Shown: one piece after another, positions 54,759 through 64,000 of the stretch
How positions within the stretch are numbered: position 1 is the first letter of the stretch
Layout of the letters: the number at the start of each line of letters is the position of its first letter
Source of the DNA: Hortaea werneckii
Taxonomy: Eukaryota; Ascomycota; Dothideomycetes; Mycosphaerellales; Teratosphaeriaceae
NCBI GenBank assembly: GCA_037044905.1
Contig: JBAOKB010000024.1
Span: 1-64,000 of the forward strand
Direction of reading: 5' to 3'
DNA length: 64,000 nt
Position numbers and translations under genes: made by a program
Notes under the pieces: generated by a model
The model's input: the letters and a program-made list of their open reading frames with translations, nothing else
The model's database searches: none
What the model was told of the DNA's origin: nothing

Positions 54759-56999
54759 TCATCCCGCCAACTTCCACACCTTGACCCCCGTCGCAGGCAC
54801 ATCCCCTCCATCCTCGCCCACAATCACCTCTCCATGCACCTCCGGAGCCGCTTGCGCTTCCAACCCGTAATTAATCGCCCACAGCAAATCTCCCCGTCTC
54901 ATCATCCTCAGCGTCGCACCCAAATCATTCTCCTTCCCGCTTACCTCCCTCCCAGCCAGATCTCTCAACCCAATCCCCCCCGCCACGTGCCCGAGGTACG
55001 AAACTAGTAAGTCCACCGGCGGGTTGAAACCGAGGTAATGCGTATTCCTCTCCGCGCACGCGGCTGGTTTGCCCGTCCGATGTCGTGATGTCGAAGTTAT
55101 CGTCGCTTGACTACTTTTGTTCCCGCGGGAACAGGTCAGGCTTTCTTCCCAGAGGGAGATGTTATATTTCGTCCCATTGTACACGACGCCGCTTTGGGCG
55201 TATGAAGGCGGGGTTTCGTACCGCGTCACGCGCATCGGGAGCCGGTCTCGGACTGTGCCCTCCGAAGGCGCAAGACCTGGTGTGTAGGCGAAATGTGGGG
55301 TGCGGTCTCCGGTGTGTGGGCCGAAGACTACGGGGCCAGTGAAGGTGGTTAGGGCTTCGTTGAAGGATTCTGGGATGATGGGTAGGCTGGGAACCACAAC
55401 CATTTTGTACCCCTCCAGACTCTGCGAGGGAGAGATGATGTCGATGCTGAGGCCCAGACGGCGGAGCGCGGTGTAGAATGCATATGCCACGTCGGTGTAG
55501 GCTAGTGCTGTATCGGTGAAACCTGCGTCTTTGACGGACCAGACGCCGCTGTAGGGTTCGATGGACCAGACCCAGTTGGAGCGGTAGTCGAAGACCATCG
55601 CCACATCGGCCTGCTGGTCTTGGTCTTGAGAATCCGTATCGTTCTTGAGATGCGATCGTAGCGTCTGCAAATCCTCCGCTTCAAACTCCTGCATCTCCTC
55701 GAGCCCCTGATTAGCCATATCATCCGGCAGCAAGAGCGCCTCGAGCGTCTGTTCCTGCGCATAGGGCACCTGCCGCCAGCGGAAGTAGTTCACCATATCG
55801 CCATAAGCCGCGAACGTCTCGTGAGTCCAGACCCGCACCATCCCATCTGCAGGTGCAACCCGATAGGTATTCCAGTTCAGGATACCCGGTTCCATCTCCA
55901 TAACACCGTGTGGACCGCTGGAGCGACCGTACGCCGCCCCGGACACCCCGCGGTAGATGGCGTGCTGCATGGCTTGTAAGTCAGGCACTCCAGTCCGCAA
56001 ATAGTCCGCCATCTGCTCCTCGCTCAACGGGACCGCCCCCGTGCCTGCAAGTGCATATTGATCGTACGTCGCCAGATCGAGCCCCACTCGGCGGTTGAAA
56101 TCATAGTGGTCAAAGTCCATAAACAGCACCATGAAATTCGTCGTGATGAACTTTCCTGGCGCCAGCTCCCGCAGAATCGCAGTCTGTTCCTGCGCGAACT
56201 CCACCACCATGTCCGAGCTGAACTCGTACCAGTCGAGCGTATGCAGCTCGTTGAGCATGTAGACTTCCAGGAACGGCGGCTCCACTGCCTCGAAGGACTC
56301 GTACTGCGAGGACCAGAAGACGCGTCCCTGGGCGGCGTTCAGGCTCTCGATCGTGGAGTATTTGGCCTGTAACCAGGTCCGGAAGCGGACTTTGGCGTCG
56401 TGGTCATAACTCCGCGTGGTGCCATGGCAGCCGAACTCATTGTCTAGCTGCCAGCCTACGACGTGAGGATTATTGCCGTACCGTTCAGCCATCTTCCGCG
56501 TGATCTTCTGGCTGAGGCGCCGGTAGTCGAAGGACGAGAAGCTGTATCCTCGCCTGCTCCCGAAGAGTAAAGTCGTATTCGTGACATCGACAAAGTTGAC
56601 CTGGTAGTTCTCTACTACCCAGTTCGGCGGCGACGCTGTCGGTGTCCCGATGATGGCTTTAAGTCCATATTGCCCCAGCAGCTCCAGAGTGCGATCTAGT
56701 GATGTGAAATTGTATTGTCCTTCCTTCGGCTCCAGCACCGCCCAGTCGAACTCGGCGACTCGGACGTAGGAGATATTGTTGCGAGCCATCCGAGCTATGT
56801 CGTCTTCCCACATGTTTTCCGGCCATTGTGTGGGGTAGTAGTCGACCGCGAGGTGGATGCCTTGTGGCCAGCGGCTGATATCTGGGGTGAGCGATGCATT
56901 GTTGCTGCTACTAGGTGCTTTCCACTCCCCACCGTGAGATCCGGGGAGACAGAATGCCACCTGAGCTAGAGCAGGGAGGACGAGATGTGAGAGATGCAT
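54759..56999 (-). CDS. Secreted beta-galactosidase, glycoside hydrolase family 42
   Basis: Intron-free, 746 residues. I start at ATG 56999 because it begins the signal peptide MHLSHLVLPALAQVAFC; the frame opens further only from a GTG. GH42 features in order: WPQGIHLAVDYYPTQWPENMWEDDIARM, the (beta/alpha)8 barrel with acid/base Glu188 in WQLDNEFGCH, nucleophile Glu368 in VMEMEPG, a middle trimerisation-like domain (VAMVFDYRSNWVWSIEP), and a small C-terminal beta domain. It would cleave terminal beta-galactosyl residues from oligosaccharides outside the cell. GH42 is mainly bacterial; extracellular fungal beta-galactosidases are more often GH35. Together with the lack of introns this allows, but does not prove, an old horizontal origin. 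Confidence 0.9.
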   Translation of the reverse strand: MHLSHLVLPALAQVAFCLPGSHGGEWKAPSSSNNASLTPDISRWPQGIHLAVDYYPTQWPENMWEDDIARMARNNISYVRVAEFDWAVLEPKEGQYNFTSLDRTLELLGQYGLKAIIGTPTASPPNWVVENYQVNFVDVTNTTLLFGSRRGYSFSSFDYRRLSQKITRKMAERYGNNPHVVGWQLDNEFGCHGTTRSYDHDAKVRFRTWLQAKYSTIESLNAAQGRVFWSSQYESFEAVEPPFLEVYMLNELHTLDWYEFSSDMVVEFAQEQTAILRELAPGKFITTNFMVLFMDFDHYDFNRRVGLDLATYDQYALAGTGAVPLSEEQMADYLRTGVPDLQAMQHAIYRGVSGAAYGRSSGPHGVMEMEPGILNWNTYRVAPADGMVRVWTHETFAAYGDMVNYFRWRQVPYAQEQTLEALLLPDDMANQGLEEMQEFEAEDLQTLRSHLKNDTDSQDQDQQADVAMVFDYRSNWVWSIEPYSGVWSVKDAGFTDTALAYTDVAYAFYTALRRLGLSIDIISPSQSLEGYKMVVVPSLPIIPESFNEALTTFTGPVVFGPHTGDRTPHFAYTPGLAPSEGTVRDRLPMRVTRYETPPSYAQSGVVYNGTKYNISLWEESLTCSRGNKSSQATITSTSRHRTGKPAACAERNTHYLGFNPPVDLLVSYLGHVAGGIGLRDLAGREVSGKENDLGATLRMMRRGDLLWAINYGLEAQAAPEVHGEVIVGEDGGDVPATGVKVWKLAG

Positions 57000-58555
57000 A
57001 TCACCTGCTAAGACGAGCGAAAACGATCTCACCTACCAAAGAAACAATCTACGCACAGCGACGTCGGAGACGGCTTTATATCAGCATCAAGAAGTAGGGC
57101 AACTACTGCCCCAGTAATGATCTCCATCTGAGATCCATCATGTTCGCTTCAAATTTATACCGAAGGACGAACTGCGGGTTTGAAGCTCATGGATTGGTGC
57201 GATGGAGTGAAGCCGTGCGGAGAGAGGGAAGGGAAGGGAAGGGAAGTGGTGGAGTTGATGTGGAGAGGAAATTTGAATGATGAGTGAGGGCTGCTGACTC
57301 GCTACGATGGCGATGGCTTGCTCCAAGGAAAAGACTTCTCCCGTCACTACCACAGTCTAAACTTGCTATGAGAATCGCAAAAATCGAACGCATCTCATTG
57401 CTATAGAGGTAGTATTGTTAAGTAGAAGCACAATATAGTAGCATCTAGAGCGGAAAAAGCTAACGGGGATTCATGAGTATAGAGCGGTATTGCTAGTCGA
57501 TGGATTTCTATGTCAAGTTCGGACTGTACTCTACTTCTCTTGCGCGACGTCGCGTTAGATAGGTATGCAATGCTTTGTTATTATTAGTGTTCGATGTTCC
57601 TATTACGCTAAGAAACTACACCTTCTGCTTGCTATTAAATCTTCGACAAAACAAAAACAAAAGAGAGAAAGGAGGAAGAGGAGAGAAAGTACGAATTTCT
57701 CTTCCATAAGCCGTGTACGCTCTCCTCTACTAGCTACATAGCTACAGGTCCTCAATCTAGGCGAAAGCACTTATGACACATACTTCCAAATGCCTCTACT
57801 AAGAAAGCTTCAAGGAGACCTAGACACACAATTAATCCCTCTTGTAATAAAGAGCGCTTAGTGAGAGAGGACTAGAAATCCAAATACATTATCGAAGATA
57901 ATAGCTCGCCTAATTGGGCCCTTATAGAAACAGTTCCTACATTTGTACATAGTTGCTCGTACGATGGGTCTTTGGAAATTTTAATGGATTTGATCTCTAG
58001 CGCAAAAAAAGAAAAATATTAAAAAAAAAGAAAGAAAAGCGATATTCTGCAACTCTTAATTCCCGTGTGTTAAGACATCGGGTCTAAGGTCCCTCTGACC
58101 TCCTTCGCATCAAATCATGGGGAAGTTAAACATTCATTAGCCTTTTTCTTTATTGTTTCCTCTTTTTGTTCCGAGAGTACAGACAACCTTACGAGAAAGA
58201 GAGAGAGAGAACGCTGGTCCGAGGAGAAATTCCCCTACAGGTTGGAACAAAGTCATAATCAAAGACACGCGGGTATCTCGCAATTTTACATTTTTGGACA
58301 TATTTTTCGTTCTCCTCAATCCCCTTTCCTTTTCCCCGAACCCAGCGCCTGCAAGCTTTCGGACGGTCCTTTCCATGTTGAATCTTCCTCGTAAAAATGA
58401 CAACACGCTTTTTCTTCCAATCAACTTTCAAGCAAGGGAAGAAAAACGAGCATCTCCTGCAAACCAAAACTCACGAAACACCCATTGCAAACACCCCAAA
58501 TCCACAAGACCCATACACCCCCGCTACCTTAAAAAACGCACATAACATCCCTTCC
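57000..58555. other. Intergenic, partly degenerate TA-rich sequence; no gene
   Basis: Between the beta-galactosidase promoter and the 3' end of the choline oxidase gene. The 57.4-58.0 kb part is rich in TAG/CTA steps like the left-hand AT islands and may be weakly RIP-affected. Confidence 0.45.
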
Positions 58556-60265
58556 TTACAACTTCGGCCTCGCAAGCCCATCCCAACCCCAACTCTGCGC
58601 GACCATCTCCGCACACCTCTCGCCAATAGCCAACACAGTCAACATAGGATTGATACTCGGCATCTCGGGGAAAACACCCGCATCCGCGATCCTGACCCCT
58701 GAAAGTCCCTTAATCTTCAACTCCGGATCAACAACAGCGAGGGGATCCATCTTGATATCGCCCATCTTGGTCGTGCCCGCGGGGTGGTAGACGGTATGGG
58801 CGACTTTGCGGCCGTACTCGGAGAGTTCCTCATCCGTCTGGATTTTGGGACCGGGGGCGATTTCGCCCTTGATCCAGTCCTTGAAGGGGGCTTGCTGGGC
58901 GATTTGGCGGGCGGCTTTGAGACCCGCGACGATGGTCGCGGCGTCGTAGCCTTCCGGGTCGGTGAAGTAGCGGAAGTCGAGGGCGGGTTTGATGGTCGGG
59001 TCCGAGGAGGTCAGGTATAGACGGCCTTTGCTGCGCGGGCGCGGGATGTTGGGCGTCATGCAGAAGGCGTCCTTGGGGGAGTCGTAGCCGAGGCGGTCCG
59101 TGTTCATCGTGAAGGGGATCTGGTAGCAGTGGGCCATGACGTCGGCGATTTCGCCGTCGCCGCCGGCGGCGCCGGGGATCTCGCGGCGGAGGAAGATGCC
59201 CGCGTCCGAGTCCATGGTGGTTTGGTTCTGGGGGACTGGCTTGTTGAGTTCCCACAGGATCACGGACTCCGGGTGGTCCAGCAGGTTTTCGCCGACACCG
59301 GGGAGGTCGCGGACCACGGGGATGTTGAGGTTCTGGAGCTGTTCCTTGGGTCCTAGACCGGAGAGGAGCATGAGGCGAGGGGTGTCGACGGCACCTGCGC
59401 AGAGGATGGTCTCGCACTTGGGGCGGAGAGTGTGCTTGGTGCCGTTCTGAAGAGTGATGTTGCAACCCTCGACCTTGGAGCCGGAGACGTTGAGCTTGCT
59501 GACCCAGGCGTTGGTCAAGATGGTCAGGTTTGGCCGCTTCTCCTCGCCGCGGAGGATCGGGTGGATGTATGCCACGGACGCACTGCTCCGGCGGCCGTCA
59601 TCTGGGTTGTATGAGACGGAGAAGAAACCGACGCCGGGCTTGAGGGCACCGTTCTCGCGGATCTCCTTGTTGTAGTCTGGAACCACGGGAATGCCCATGG
59701 CCTCGCTGGCGCTCTTGACCCAGTCAAGGCACAGCTGGTTGCGGTGACGCGGGTGCACTGGCTGCACGGTGTTCCTCAGGTTATCCAAGACACGAGTGAA
59801 AGTCTTAAAGTCCCAGCCCTTGCAGCCTCTGTCCTGCCAACGCTTGCAGTCGTACTCGAACGGCCGGAAGGAGATCAGGGTGTTGTGGCTACTGCATCCG
59901 CCTAGCACCTTCGCGCGGGAGTGTCTAATATGGCTGTTGCCGTTGGGTTGCTCGGTGGTCGGGTAATCGTAGTCAAGCTCGCCGCCCAACAGGTTCAGCC
60001 AGTCTTTCAGCTTCAGGACGCGGTCGTCCATGAAGTCAGACGGGCCGGCCTCGATGAGCAGGACCTTCTTGTTCGGCATGTATTCGGAGAGACGCGAGGC
60101 AATGACACAGCCAGCGGTGCCACCGCCGACAATGACAAAGTCGTAGCTGTTGACATCGTTGCCGTCGATGTGGGAGGTGGTACCAGCGGTAGGCAACTGG
60201 CCAGTAGGGTTGTTGGCCGGAAGGGCCTGGGAGTAAGTGGTGCTACGGCCTTCAGCGGGAGCCAT
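58556..60265 (-). CDS. GMC choline oxidase/dehydrogenase (choline to betaine aldehyde), peroxisomal
   Basis: Intron-free, 569 residues. FAD site DFVIVGGGTAGCVIASRL (about 42-59) and ADP-binding Glu in LLIEAGPSD; GGCSSHNTLISFRPFEYD; CAGAVDTPRLMLLSGLGP; the active-site pair His494 (YHPAGTTKMG) and Asn539 (SINPML), the His/Asn combination found in choline oxidases. No signal peptide; the last residues ARPKL make a PTS1-like PKL, suggesting the peroxisome, where the H2O2 by-product would be handled by catalase. Head-to-head with betaine aldehyde dehydrogenase, as reported for the glycine-betaine genes of Aspergillus. Other GMC activities are possible, but the neighbour argues for choline. Confidence 0.85.
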   Translation of the reverse strand: MAPAEGRSTTYSQALPANNPTGQLPTAGTTSHIDGNDVNSYDFVIVGGGTAGCVIASRLSEYMPNKKVLLIEAGPSDFMDDRVLKLKDWLNLLGGELDYDYPTTEQPNGNSHIRHSRAKVLGGCSSHNTLISFRPFEYDCKRWQDRGCKGWDFKTFTRVLDNLRNTVQPVHPRHRNQLCLDWVKSASEAMGIPVVPDYNKEIRENGALKPGVGFFSVSYNPDDGRRSSASVAYIHPILRGEEKRPNLTILTNAWVSKLNVSGSKVEGCNITLQNGTKHTLRPKCETILCAGAVDTPRLMLLSGLGPKEQLQNLNIPVVRDLPGVGENLLDHPESVILWELNKPVPQNQTTMDSDAGIFLRREIPGAAGGDGEIADVMAHCYQIPFTMNTDRLGYDSPKDAFCMTPNIPRPRSKGRLYLTSSDPTIKPALDFRYFTDPEGYDAATIVAGLKAARQIAQQAPFKDWIKGEIAPGPKIQTDEELSEYGRKVAHTVYHPAGTTKMGDIKMDPLAVVDPELKIKGLSGVRIADAGVFPEMPSINPMLTVLAIGERCAEMVAQSWGWDGLARPKL

Positions 60266-61641
60266 GGCGAGTCAAGATAGAGCGTTGGATTGGAGTAAAG
60301 AGGAAGGCCAAGCGGGTGGGGAGTAGTAGTCAGTGAGGAGGAGTGGAAGAGGGAGAGAGATCGAGGTGAAGGTGGAGGTAAAGGAAAGAAGAGTGAGATG
60401 GGATGGGCCAGTGAAATAAATTCTCACCGGGGAGAGGCTATCTACGGTACCTATCTCTCATGTATGTTGCCGCTCGATCCATACAACATTTAGCGTCCAG
60501 ATGGGGGGCGGGGACCAGTGTATGGAACTATGGACGCTCGAGCCCAGACATGTGACCAGAGCCGTGTTACACCCGATGGACAGAGGTCGAGGGAGGGAGA
60601 GAAAAAAAAAAAAAATCAATCATCCCACGCAATCGCAAAGCTAAATGCAGGCTGGGCGGGCGAGTGGGCGTCGGTGAGGTCGTTCGGTCGTTTCCAGTCG
60701 AGCCAGCCCAGCATGCCGCCTATCGATGCGCGGTGCACGTGCCTGGTGATGTGGACGAGTGCAGTCGATTCGCTTTGCGCGGACACCGACGTGCAGCGGG
60801 AGATTTCCGAAAATCCTTCTGGCGCCCCCTTGGCGTTTCTCACCACTTGCACTAGGCAGATCCGTGGATGCCCTGGTCACCGTGTCCGGTATGCCTGATG
60901 CCTCATCAGTGTTACAGCCAAGTCGAGAACACCATCGAACACTCGCCGAATACATTTTGAAAGGTCTGAAAAGCATACAGACCTGGCTCAGTCCTCATAG
61001 CCTGTCTATCGTTGCAATCTGACCAACCTAGAGTGTGACATGGGCGGCTTGCCTCACGCTTCTAAGCTCCACGCTAGTCCTGGCGCGCCTAGACCCGAAC
61101 AGCCCTAAGCTCTGGCGACACTCTCATCCATCTGCCAGCAATTAATTTTTTTTTTTTTTTTTTTTTCCTCACTTCCTCCGTCATCTCAGGCACAGCCTAC
61201 CTTGTTGGGACTAAACACAACACTGCGAGGTATCGCCGTAGGCCGGGACGACATTGAGGTTTAGGGCTAGTCTTCACCGCAGTCCCACGCCGCGTACAGT
61301 GGACTGCGCAGTAGTACGAATCAGACCTGCCCGATCCCGCATGGGCCACCCTCTAACCCAACTGCACCCTCCGATCTGATGAGCTCGTGCTGTCTGCCGC
61401 TGTCTGCCGCAGTCTGCCTCGCCTGCTGTGCTTAACCTCGCAAAACTTCACCCATCACGAGACTAGCGGCTTTTGGAAGGCGCTGGCACGTGACAAGAGG
61501 GGAAGATCTCGTTTCGACTCTTCAGACTCTCACTTTACGTCCTTGTGTGCTTTGCTTTCTCGCTATCACCATCCCCACGACTCATATTACGCTACATACC
61601 TCTGCCTATATCCTCCACTTGAACAGTAGTCAATCGTCATC
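60266..61641. promoter_or_regulatory. Shared divergent promoter of the choline-betaine pair
   Basis: 1376 bp between the two start codons. Contains CT-rich stretches next to the choline oxidase start, an A-run at 60602-60615 and a 21-base T run at 61146-61166. No gene inside. Confidence 0.5.
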
Positions 61642-63177
61642 ATGGGTCTCCAACATCAAATGACATACGAAAAGCAGCCGTTGTACATCGCCGGCCAGCG
61701 CCACCAACTGCACTCGACTTTCCAAACCATCAACCCGGCCAACAACCAACCTCTAGCAGATGTTTCCAGAGCCGACCGATCAACAGTCAATGCCGCAGTG
61801 CAAGCAGGTCAGCGTGCCTTCCCATCGTGGAGCGCCACGCCAGCCATCGAACGCTCCCGCATCCTCCTCAGAGCCGTCAAGCTTCTCCGTGAACGCAACG
61901 ATGAGCTCGCCCAGATCGAAACCCACGACACTGGCAAACCGTTCTCCGAGACCAGCACGACCGATGTCATCACGGGAGCGGACGTCTTAGAATTCTACGC
62001 CAACCTGATCGCCTCCGGTGGTCTGGAAGGCGAATCCCACCAACTCCGCCCGGACGCCTGGTTCTACACTACCAAAGCCCCTCTCGGCGTCTGCGCAGGC
62101 ATCGGAGCCTGGAACTACCCTATCCAGATCGCCCTGTGGAAATCCGCACCCTGTCTGGCCGCAGGCAACTGTATGGTCTACAAACCTTCCGAGTTCACCC
62201 CACTCCACGCTCTCAAGCTGGCGGAGATCTACACCGAAGCCGGAGTCCCGCCGGGCGTCTTCAACGTCGTCCACGGCGCCGGCGACGTCGGTGCTCACCT
62301 AACCTCCCACCCATCGATCGCCAAGGTCTCTTTCACCGGCCAGGTTTCCACAGGCGGCAAAGTCGCCTCGGCCGCCGCCGCCGGCATGAAGGCCGTCACG
62401 ATGGAACTCGGCGGCAAATCCCCCTGCATCATCCTCCCAGACACGGACCTGGAAAACGCCGTCGACGGCGCAATGATGGCCAACTTCTTCTCCACGGGCC
62501 AGGTCTGCACCAACGGCACCCGGGTCTTCGTGCCGGAATCCATGCTCCCAGCCTTCCAAACCCGACTCCTAGAGAAAATGCAAGACATCCGACCCGGCGA
62601 CCTCATGGACCCCTCCACCAACTTCGGACCCCTCGTCTCCAAACCCCACTGGGACAAAGTCACGGCGTACATCCGGCACGGCATCGAGACGGACAAGGCC
62701 ACCCTCCTCGCCGGCGGCCTAGGACCCATCCCCTCCCTCCCCGCCGCCTGCAACAAAGAAGGCTACTGGATCCGGCCCACCGTCTTCACGAACTGCACGG
62801 ACAACATGCTGATCACACGGGAGGAGATTTTCGGGCCCGTGATGACGATCCTCCCCTACTCCGACGTCCCCTCTTCTTCCCCAGAGCAATGGCTCCCCGC
62901 CCTCCTCGCCCGCGCAAACAACACCCCCACAGGCCTCGCGGCGGGCGTCTTCACGAAGAACATCAACCTCGCGCACCGCGTCGTCGCGCAGCTGCAGGCG
63001 GGGATCACCTGGATCAATACGTGGGGGGAGTCGCCCGCGGAGATGCCCGTAGGCGGGTGGAAATTGAGTGGGTTGGGGGTGGAGAATGGAAGGAAAGGAC
63101 TGGAGAATTGGGTGCAGAATAAGAGTTCGTTGGTTGAGATGGGGGGAAATGTGGGGAGTGTGTTTGCTAAGTTGTAG
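61642..63177 (+). CDS. Betaine aldehyde dehydrogenase, peroxisomal
   Basis: Intron-free, 511 residues. NAD(P)-dependent oxidation of betaine aldehyde to glycine betaine, an osmolyte and methyl donor. Aldehyde-dehydrogenase signatures: GAWNYPIQIALWK, KPSEFTPL, SFTGQVSTGGKVASAAA, general base Glu255 in MELGGKSP, catalytic Cys289 in GQVCTNGTRVF, EEIFGPVMTILPY, and GGWKLSGLGVENGRKGLENW as in BADH. The C-terminus VFAKL is a canonical PTS1 (AKL), so the enzyme should share the peroxisome with the divergent choline oxidase. ATG 61642 follows a CT-rich leader in good context. Substrate assignment rests on the neighbour and the BADH-type C-terminus. Confidence 0.9.
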   Translation: MGLQHQMTYEKQPLYIAGQRHQLHSTFQTINPANNQPLADVSRADRSTVNAAVQAGQRAFPSWSATPAIERSRILLRAVKLLRERNDELAQIETHDTGKPFSETSTTDVITGADVLEFYANLIASGGLEGESHQLRPDAWFYTTKAPLGVCAGIGAWNYPIQIALWKSAPCLAAGNCMVYKPSEFTPLHALKLAEIYTEAGVPPGVFNVVHGAGDVGAHLTSHPSIAKVSFTGQVSTGGKVASAAAAGMKAVTMELGGKSPCIILPDTDLENAVDGAMMANFFSTGQVCTNGTRVFVPESMLPAFQTRLLEKMQDIRPGDLMDPSTNFGPLVSKPHWDKVTAYIRHGIETDKATLLAGGLGPIPSLPAACNKEGYWIRPTVFTNCTDNMLITREEIFGPVMTILPYSDVPSSSPEQWLPALLARANNTPTGLAAGVFTKNINLAHRVVAQLQAGITWINTWGESPAEMPVGGWKLSGLGVENGRKGLENWVQNKSSLVEMGGNVGSVFAKL

Positions 63178-64000
63178 ATTTCTTCTTTTGATTTTCTTTT
63201 GATTTTCTCTTTTCCCCGGGAAGAAAAGGGAAGGAGGGGTTGTTCTGGTATTTCCTTTTGGATATCTACATGTTGTTTTTCTAGCCGCAACGAACCGGAA
63301 AAGCGAGGATTCTTTTTGAAAATTATATTTGGAAGATTCTCCTTTTTTTTTTTTTTTTTTTTTTTCTTCAGTAGAACAATTACCCTCTTCCCCCCCCCCC
63401 CCCCCACCCACCCAACCTCTTTCCCTTTTGTTTCCACTTTCCTTCTCCCTTATCTTCTTTTTCCACTTTCCACTTTCCAATCTCTCAAATTTCAGCATAT
63501 TAGAAACTTCGTCTGGCCGACTCTATCCTTTATGAAATGGATCAAAAGCTCACACGACAGGTAAAGAGGAAGAAAGGCGAGAGACCGAAAATCTTCGGAG
63601 TCTTCCTTCATTTCTTATAAGGTGTATAGGGCGCGAAAGGAATTTTTTTTTTTTTTTTTCCACTTACGGATATCCAGGACTATTCGATTGTCAAGAGGAT
63701 TGCCTCTTTTTCTCCTTGAAAAAAATCCTGTCGGGAAATCAGGGGAATCTATCTCAGAAGATCGTGGCATGGGACATGGGGAGGACAAGCCGAGCGAGAA
63801 TGGAAAACGAGAAAGAGATTACAAAGTAGACGTTCTCTTAAAAATCGAAGATGCCTTTGTTCAGAACATAAACTACATCCCCCAAAACTCTAAAATTACA
63901 CCAACCTCCCTCCCCTCCCATCTTTTTCAAAAAAAAAAAAAAAAAAACCCCCCAATCTTACAAACCCCCTCCCCCCTTCTCACCTCCCAGATCTCACTCA
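63178..64000. other. 3' region with homopolymers, no gene
   Basis: Holds a 23-base T run (about 63343-63365), a 16-base C run (63390-63405), another T run near 63643-63659 and an A run near 63930-63946. The frames on either strand here are homopolymer translations. A TTTCTTATAAGG at 63613-63624 could belong to a gene beyond the right edge. Confidence 0.5.

Noticed and set aside
62136..63122. Arg/Pro-rich plus-strand frame of 328 codons
   Set aside because: Out-of-frame overlap of the betaine aldehyde dehydrogenase gene; GC-rich third positions create it.

Overview
The window is nuclear DNA of a filamentous ascomycete (Pezizomycotina; a Dothideomycete is my best guess, from inference only). 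Evidence: most genes carry short 45-70 nt GT-AG introns with CTRAC-type branch points; there are AT-rich, RIP-like islands between GC-richer genes; and the content is typically fungal (Pma1-type H+-ATPase, siderophore transporter, HacA with an Ire1 intron, TTAGGG-type telomere tracts, Rds1-like protein). I rebuilt exon structures by hand from splice signals and reading phase. Apart from a few alternatives stated below, every exon junction keeps frame.

Left end (1-6.4 kb): one intron-free minus-strand ORF of at least 1687 codons runs off the left edge. It has N-terminal zinc-finger motifs (OrsD/DUF3505-like), a middle segment with tyrosine-recombinase-like spacing, and a RecQ-type helicase. 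It resembles subtelomeric telomere-linked helicases and is followed by a short telomere-like tract, a direct repeat and an AT-rich island.

6.4-30.5 kb is metabolic/secretory: an adenylation-thiolation-thioesterase (A-T-TE) NRPS-like synthetase, a 12-exon sugar transporter, a secreted Rds1/ferritin-like protein, a 13-exon plasma-membrane H+-ATPase, a siderophore-iron transporter divergent from a secreted GMC oxidoreductase, a damaged or shortened CMP-deaminase-like gene, and a short-chain dehydrogenase.

31-43 kb: hacA, the unfolded-protein-response bZIP gene, with both Ire1 stem-loops visible; two tandem paralogues of an unrecognised family, one with an apparent frameshift; pantothenate kinase divergent from Rtf2.

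44.9-64 kb: a Gdt1-type Golgi cation transporter divergent from a TRF/Taz1-like telomere-binding protein whose first intron contains telomeric repeats; mitochondrial ribosomal protein mL50; a secreted GH42 beta-galactosidase; and a divergent choline oxidase / betaine aldehyde dehydrogenase pair, both ending in PTS1-like tripeptides, that together would make glycine betaine in peroxisomes. Long C, T and A homopolymers lie between genes in this part.

The strongest candidates for something new are the zinc-finger/recombinase-like/RecQ ORF and the telomeric tract inside the telomere-binding-protein gene. No tRNA, rRNA, CRISPR array or classical transposase was found.
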